Assembly: GCA_030037405.1 (NCBI GenBank)
Contig: JASHRK010000359.1
Coordinates: forward strand, 1-10,189
Length of the DNA: 10,189 nucleotides
Direction of reading: 5' to 3'
Source: Acidimicrobiales bacterium
Lineage (GTDB): Bacteria; Actinomycetota; Acidimicrobiia; Acidimicrobiales; Bog-793
Part shown: positions 7,359-10,189 of the stretch, one piece after another
Position numbering within the stretch: the stretch's first letter is position 1
Layout of the letters: each line of letters starts with the position of its first letter
The notes under the pieces: generated by a model
Told to the model about the DNA's origin: nothing
The model's database searches: none
What the model saw: only the letters and a program-made list of their open reading frames with translations
Program-made: the position numbers and the translations under genes

Positions 7359-9355
7359 GGGAGAACCGCCTCTCGTGGTATGCACACAGGCTGGGCCGGA
7401 TGACCCCCACCGAGCTCGGCTGGCGCACCCTGGACCAGGCGCGCCGGCAGGCGTGGGTTCGCTACCGATCTCGGCCCCTCCTTCCGAGGGAGCCGGTTCC
7501 CTTTCAGGAGCCGACCTTTACCGCCCTTCTCCCTCCTGGCACGGCGACGAAGGTTCCGGCGGGGCTGCGAGAAGAGCTCCTTGGCGCTGCCGACGGGCTC
7601 TTGAAGGGGCGCTTCGAGGTCCTGGGGGTCGCGCGAGCCGACCTCGACGAGCCGGACTGGTTCTACGACCCCGTCTCCGGGCGGCGAGCCCCAGAGCAGA
7701 CGTACGCCTTCAGGATCGACTACCGATCGGAGGCCGTGGCCGGGAACGTGAAGCAGGTGTGGGAGCTCTCGCGTCTGCAGCACCTCGGGCTGCTCTCGGC
7801 GGCGTTCTTCGTGAGCGGGCGAGAGGTCTACGCCGAGCAGGTGGCCCGGCAGCTGCGATCGTGGTGGGCGAGCAACCCCTTCCTCTCCGGCATCCATTGG
7901 ACGAGCGGGATCGAGCTCGCCGAGCGACTTGTCACCTGGGTGTGGGTGCGCCGCCTCCTCGCGAGCTGGCCGGGAGCGCCCGGGCTCTTCGAGAAGAACG
8001 AGACGGCGCGTCGGCAGGTGTACTGGCATCAGCGCTACCTCGCCGCCTTCCAGGCGAGAGGGTCGTCGGCCAACAACCACGTGATCGCGGAGGCTGTCGG
8101 TCAGTTCGTCGCCGGCAGCGCCTTCGACTGGTTCGCCGAGAGCGGGCGCTGGCGGAGACGAGCGGGCAACCTCTTCGAGCGAGAGCTCGAGCGCAACACG
8201 TTCCCGAGCGGCCTGGATCGTGAGCAGGCCTCCGACTATCACGGATTCGTCACCGAGCTCGCCCTCCTCGCCGTCGCGGAGGGGGAGCTGGGAGGGGACC
8301 CGTTTCCCGAGCCCACCCTGGAGCGCCTCGCCGCCATGCTGGACGCCGCCGCCGCGGTGCTCGACGCGCGGGGGCGGCCTCCCCGGCAGGGCGACGGGGA
8401 CGACGGGAGAGGAGTTCTCCTCGACCCGCCGACCGTCGATCGATGGGCGTCACTGCTGGCGGCGGGGGCGGAGATCGTCGGTCGGGCTGCCTGGTGGCCG
8501 GAAGAGCCCCCGAGCGTCATGAGCGTCCTGGTCGGCGGCCTCGTCAAGGCAACACGACAAGTCGCCCGGAGACCAGGACCGCGCCCCTCTCACTTTGGTG
8601 ACGCCGGGCTGACGATTCTTCGCTCCGGTCCGGGCGGGCGGCTGCCGGAGATCTGGTGCCGCTGCGACGGGGGCCCGCACGGCTACCTGTCTCTTTCCGC
8701 CCACGCGCACGCCGACGCCCTCTCGGTCGAGCTCCGCCACGGCGGGGTCGACGTGCTCGCCGACCCCGGCACGTACTGCTACCACGGAGAGCGGGCGTGG
8801 CGAGGCTACTTTCGCTCTACGCTCGCTCACAACACGATCGAGCTCGGGGGAGAGGACCAGTCGATCGCGGGGGGGCCGTTTCTCTGGCTCTCGGCTGCTC
8901 GGAGCGAGGTCGTCGGGGTCGTCTACGACGCCGAGGGGAGGCCGGTGAGCTGGGAGGCGTGGCACGACGGCTACGAGCGCCTCAGGCCGTCGGCGCTCCA
9001 TCACCGGCGGGTCGATCTCGACGACCGGCGCCGAGAGGTCCGGATAACCGACCGCGTTGAGAGTGATGCCGGGCACCGCCTGCGGATGGCCTTCCACCTC
9101 GGGGAGGCAGTCCAGGACGAGCTCGACGGCGCCCGTGCGCATCTGAGCTGGAACACGGGGGCGGGGAGGGCCGAAGCGACCCTCGACCTGCCGGGAGAGC
9201 TTCGCTGGACGCGACATCGCGGCGAGACGGAGCCCGTCCTCGGGTGGTACTCGCCTCGCTTCGGCGTGAAGGAGCCGTCGACGACCCTCGTCGGGGAGGG
9301 ACGGTGCGGCGGCGCCGCTCGGCCCCTCGAGACCGTACTCACCTTCAGGCCATGA
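7355..9355 (+). CDS. Heparinase II/III family protein (polysaccharide lyase-like)
   Basis: The 666-residue product belongs to the heparinase II/III and alginate lyase superfamily, which cleaves uronate-containing polysaccharides by beta-elimination. The N-terminal alpha/alpha-toroid part shows ENRLSWYAHRLGRMTPTELG (3-22), ELSRLQHLG (137-145), IHWTSGIELAERL (180-192), SSANNHVIAEAVG (237-249) and EQASDYHGF (290-298), where Tyr295 and His296 are catalytic candidates. The beta-sandwich part has AHAHADALSVEL (449-460), DPGTYCYHGE (470-479) and FRSTLAHNTIELGGEDQS (486-503). GTG 7355 overlaps the previous TGA as GTGA, with GAGG (7347-7350) 4 nt upstream, so translation is coupled. The frame is open far upstream, but that part is an arginine-rich shadow of the preceding gene. 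No signal peptide or membrane segment is visible at this start, so the protein may stay in the cytoplasm or leave by another route. It could trim, edit or recycle the polymer made by this locus. Actual lyase activity is unproven. Confidence 0.9.
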   Translation: MRENRLSWYAHRLGRMTPTELGWRTLDQARRQAWVRYRSRPLLPREPVPFQEPTFTALLPPGTATKVPAGLREELLGAADGLLKGRFEVLGVARADLDEPDWFYDPVSGRRAPEQTYAFRIDYRSEAVAGNVKQVWELSRLQHLGLLSAAFFVSGREVYAEQVARQLRSWWASNPFLSGIHWTSGIELAERLVTWVWVRRLLASWPGAPGLFEKNETARRQVYWHQRYLAAFQARGSSANNHVIAEAVGQFVAGSAFDWFAESGRWRRRAGNLFERELERNTFPSGLDREQASDYHGFVTELALLAVAEGELGGDPFPEPTLERLAAMLDAAAAVLDARGRPPRQGDGDDGRGVLLDPPTVDRWASLLAAGAEIVGRAAWWPEEPPSVMSVLVGGLVKATRQVARRPGPRPSHFGDAGLTILRSGPGGRLPEIWCRCDGGPHGYLSLSAHAHADALSVELRHGGVDVLADPGTYCYHGERAWRGYFRSTLAHNTIELGGEDQSIAGGPFLWLSAARSEVVGVVYDAEGRPVSWEAWHDGYERLRPSALHHRRVDLDDRRREVRITDRVESDAGHRLRMAFHLGEAVQDELDGARAHLSWNTGAGRAEATLDLPGELRWTRHRGETEPVLGWYSPRFGVKEPSTTLVGEGRCGGAARPLETVLTFRP

Positions 9356-9372
9356 GGCAGGGATGGCTCGTC

Positions 9373-9386
9373 GTTCCCGGGGGAAC
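9373..9386. other. 14-bp palindrome after the heparinase gene
   Basis: GTTCCC-GG-GGGAAC begins 17 nt after the heparinase stop. As RNA it could form a 5-bp stem (GTTCC/GGAAC) with a CGGG loop, but no T-run follows, so an intrinsic terminator is doubtful. It may also serve as a protein-binding site. A weak promoter-like pair, GGAACC (9382-9387) then TATTCT (9405-9410) 17 bp later, overlaps its right arm. Confidence 0.35.
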
Positions 9387-9454
9387 CGGGCGGGAAGTCG
9401 GTGGTATTCTCGCGTGGCGTTGGCGAGGCCGTCTCTTGGCGACATCCGTCCTCC

Positions 9455-9476
9455 CGCCACTTCGGGGCGAGTGGCG
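9455..9476 (+). other. Stem-loop in the gap before the Wzz-type gene
   Basis: CGCCACT (9455-9461) pairs fully with AGTGGCG (9470-9476), leaving an 8-base loop TCGGGGCG. With a one-base bulge, CC (9453-9454) can add two pairs to GG (9478-9479). No T-run follows. It could be a rho-type or weak terminator for the upstream operon, or a leader structure. Only the base pairing is observed. Confidence 0.35.
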
Positions 9477-9553
9477 AGGTGGCGGCCGCCCGAGTCCCAA
9501 GGGTCGGAAGGAACGGTCGTCGGCCAACCTGATCGGTGATGCTCGGGGTCTGG

Positions 9554-9565
9554 CCCTTATAAGGG
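9554..9565 (+). promoter_or_regulatory. Perfect 12-bp palindrome containing a candidate -10 box for the Wzz-type gene
   Basis: CCCTTATAAGGG is a perfect inverted repeat, and its centre contains TATAAG (9558-9563), five of six matches to the -10 consensus. Transcription would start near 9570, leaving a leader of about 40 nt before GTG 9611. No convincing -35 hexamer lies 16-18 bp upstream (GGTGAT at 9535-9540), which could mean an activator-dependent promoter. A symmetric site over a -10 box could also bind a dimeric repressor. AT-rich bases stand out here against the GC-rich surroundings. Confidence 0.4.
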
Positions 9566-9611
9566 ATGCGAGGGGATTGAAAGCGTGGCGATGCGGTTGA
9601 AGGGGGATGCG
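9565..9611 (+). repeat. Three GATGCG repeats in the leader of the Wzz-type gene
   Basis: GATGCG occurs at 9565-9570, 9590-9595 and 9606-9611, with TTGAA after the first and second copies (within GGGGATTGAAAG and GGTTGAAGGG). The copies are 25 and 16 bases apart, so they are not regularly phased. They may be chance in a purine-rich leader, or sites for an RNA- or DNA-binding protein. Confidence 0.3.
9601..9606 (+). promoter_or_regulatory. Ribosome-binding site fixing the GTG start at 9611
   Basis: AGGGGG lies 4 nt before GTG 9611. An in-frame TGA at 9578-9580 and the absence of any other start codon in between make this GTG the first available start. The ATG at 9607 is in a different frame and opens only an arginine-rich shadow. 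Confidence 0.6.
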
Positions 9612-10189
9612 TGGACGACCAGGCGGTCACGCTAAGAGGCGCCTTCGAGATCGCCCGACGTTACCGTCTGGTGCTCCTCGTCGTCCTGGTGATGGGCGTC
9701 GTAGCCGGCGCGGTCTACGGGCTCGACCACCCTGTCCTCCCCTCGGCTCGGGCACTGGTGCTCCTTCCTGCCTCTTCCACGAACGCGGCGGGCCAGCAGG
9801 TGCAGGATCCCGACACCGACACGGCCATCGTGGTGAGCCCGCCCGTGCTCGTCCCCGCCGCCGAATCCCTCGGCGATCCCCTGCCCTTCGCGACGCTGGA
9901 GCACCGTGTCTCGGCGACGGTGCTCGCCTCCGACGTGCTCGAGATCTCGGCTGCAGCTCCGAGCGACCGAAAGGCCGAGAGGTTCGCCGACGCTGTCGCC
10001 ACTGCGTTCGTGAAGTACGTGAACAGCTCGGCGACGGTCGCTGCCACCCTGGTCGTCTCTCTCGAGCAGGAGGCGTCCGACCTGCAGCGCCAAAGCGCCG
10101 ATCTGAGGGCCGAGATCTCGAAGGCCGCGGCGGAGCTGACGAAGCTGACTCCCGGATCTAGCGAGGTGCATGCGACATCCGCGCTGATC
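9611..10189 (+). CDS. Wzz-type polysaccharide co-polymerase / chain-length determinant, N-terminal part; runs off the window
   Basis: Only the first 193 residues are present, with no stop. After a short basic N-terminus (LRGAFEIARRYRL, 8-20) comes one transmembrane helix at about 20-38 (VLLVVLVMGVVAGAVYG). An extracytoplasmic part follows, beginning with the beta-strand ARALVLLPAS typical of Wzz proteins. Residues about 150-180 (SLEQEASDLQRQSADLRAEI and beyond) look like a coiled coil. This layout fits the Wzz/GumC/CpsC group that sets polymer length and couples synthesis to export at the membrane. In many actinobacteria and other bacteria the same protein ends in a second helix and sometimes a cytoplasmic tyrosine kinase domain; the window stops too early to tell. 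The start is fixed by an upstream in-frame stop and a strong SD site. A promoter-like palindrome 45 nt upstream suggests it heads its own transcript. Similarity is by layout more than by strict motifs, so confidence is moderate to high. Confidence 0.78.
   Translation, partial: MDDQAVTLRGAFEIARRYRLVLLVVLVMGVVAGAVYGLDHPVLPSARALVLLPASSTNAAGQQVQDPDTDTAIVVSPPVLVPAAESLGDPLPFATLEHRVSATVLASDVLEISAAAPSDRKAERFADAVATAFVKYVNSSATVAATLVVSLEQEASDLQRQSADLRAEISKAAAELTKLTPGSSEVHATSALI

Noticed and set aside
6848..9460. Two minus-strand frames opposite the oxidoreductase and heparinase genes (6848-8242 and 8450-9460)
   Set aside because: Both are antisense shadows of conserved genes, with low-complexity Arg/Pro/Gly/Glu-rich products and no motifs.
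9607..10161. A 184-residue frame starting at ATG 9607
   Set aside because: Its product is Arg/Gly/Pro-rich. The overlapping GTG 9611 frame gives a transmembrane helix and coiled coil typical of Wzz-type proteins.

Overview
The window comes from a high-GC bacterium. The respiratory subunit, GTG starts, SD-type ribosome sites and polysaccharide genes suggest an actinobacterium; this is inference, and I cannot place it more finely. Every gene I can support lies on the + strand. Layout: the 3' end of nuoN, the proton-pumping subunit N of NADH dehydrogenase I (2-976); a class I SAM methyltransferase with visibly lower GC (1076-1876); then a tight four-gene run of a family 4 glycosyltransferase (1959-3236), a glutamine-dependent asparagine synthase-type amidotransferase (3240-5150), a fused two-domain oxidoreductase (5169-7358) and a heparinase II/III family protein (7355-9355). 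A 255-base gap rich in inverted repeats follows, and then the start of a Wzz-type chain-length/co-polymerase protein (9611 to the window end).

The region from about 1.08 kb onward reads as the edge of an exopolysaccharide or capsule locus joined to the end of a nuo operon. The glycosyltransferase would add a sugar to a lipid-linked or growing glycan. The amidotransferase and the two-domain dehydrogenase probably supply or modify an unusual sugar or its substituent. The heparinase-like protein would act on a uronate-containing polymer or oligosaccharide, and the Wzz-like protein would control chain length or export. The spacing (3 nt, 18 nt, then a 4-nt stop/start overlap) argues that the four middle genes are one transcript. 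The Wzz-type gene appears to start a new transcription unit.

Two gene starts need care. The glycosyltransferase probably begins at GTG 1959, because the upstream TTG at 1926 lies only 3 nt after a candidate -10 box. The heparinase begins at GTG 7355, although its frame stays open for 1.7 kb upstream across the previous gene. I see no RNA genes, CRISPR arrays, insertion sequences or attachment sites. I did not find a clearly undescribed system. The most unusual elements are the enzyme set of the four-gene run, the long low-complexity insert in NuoN, and the palindrome-rich leader before the Wzz-type gene.
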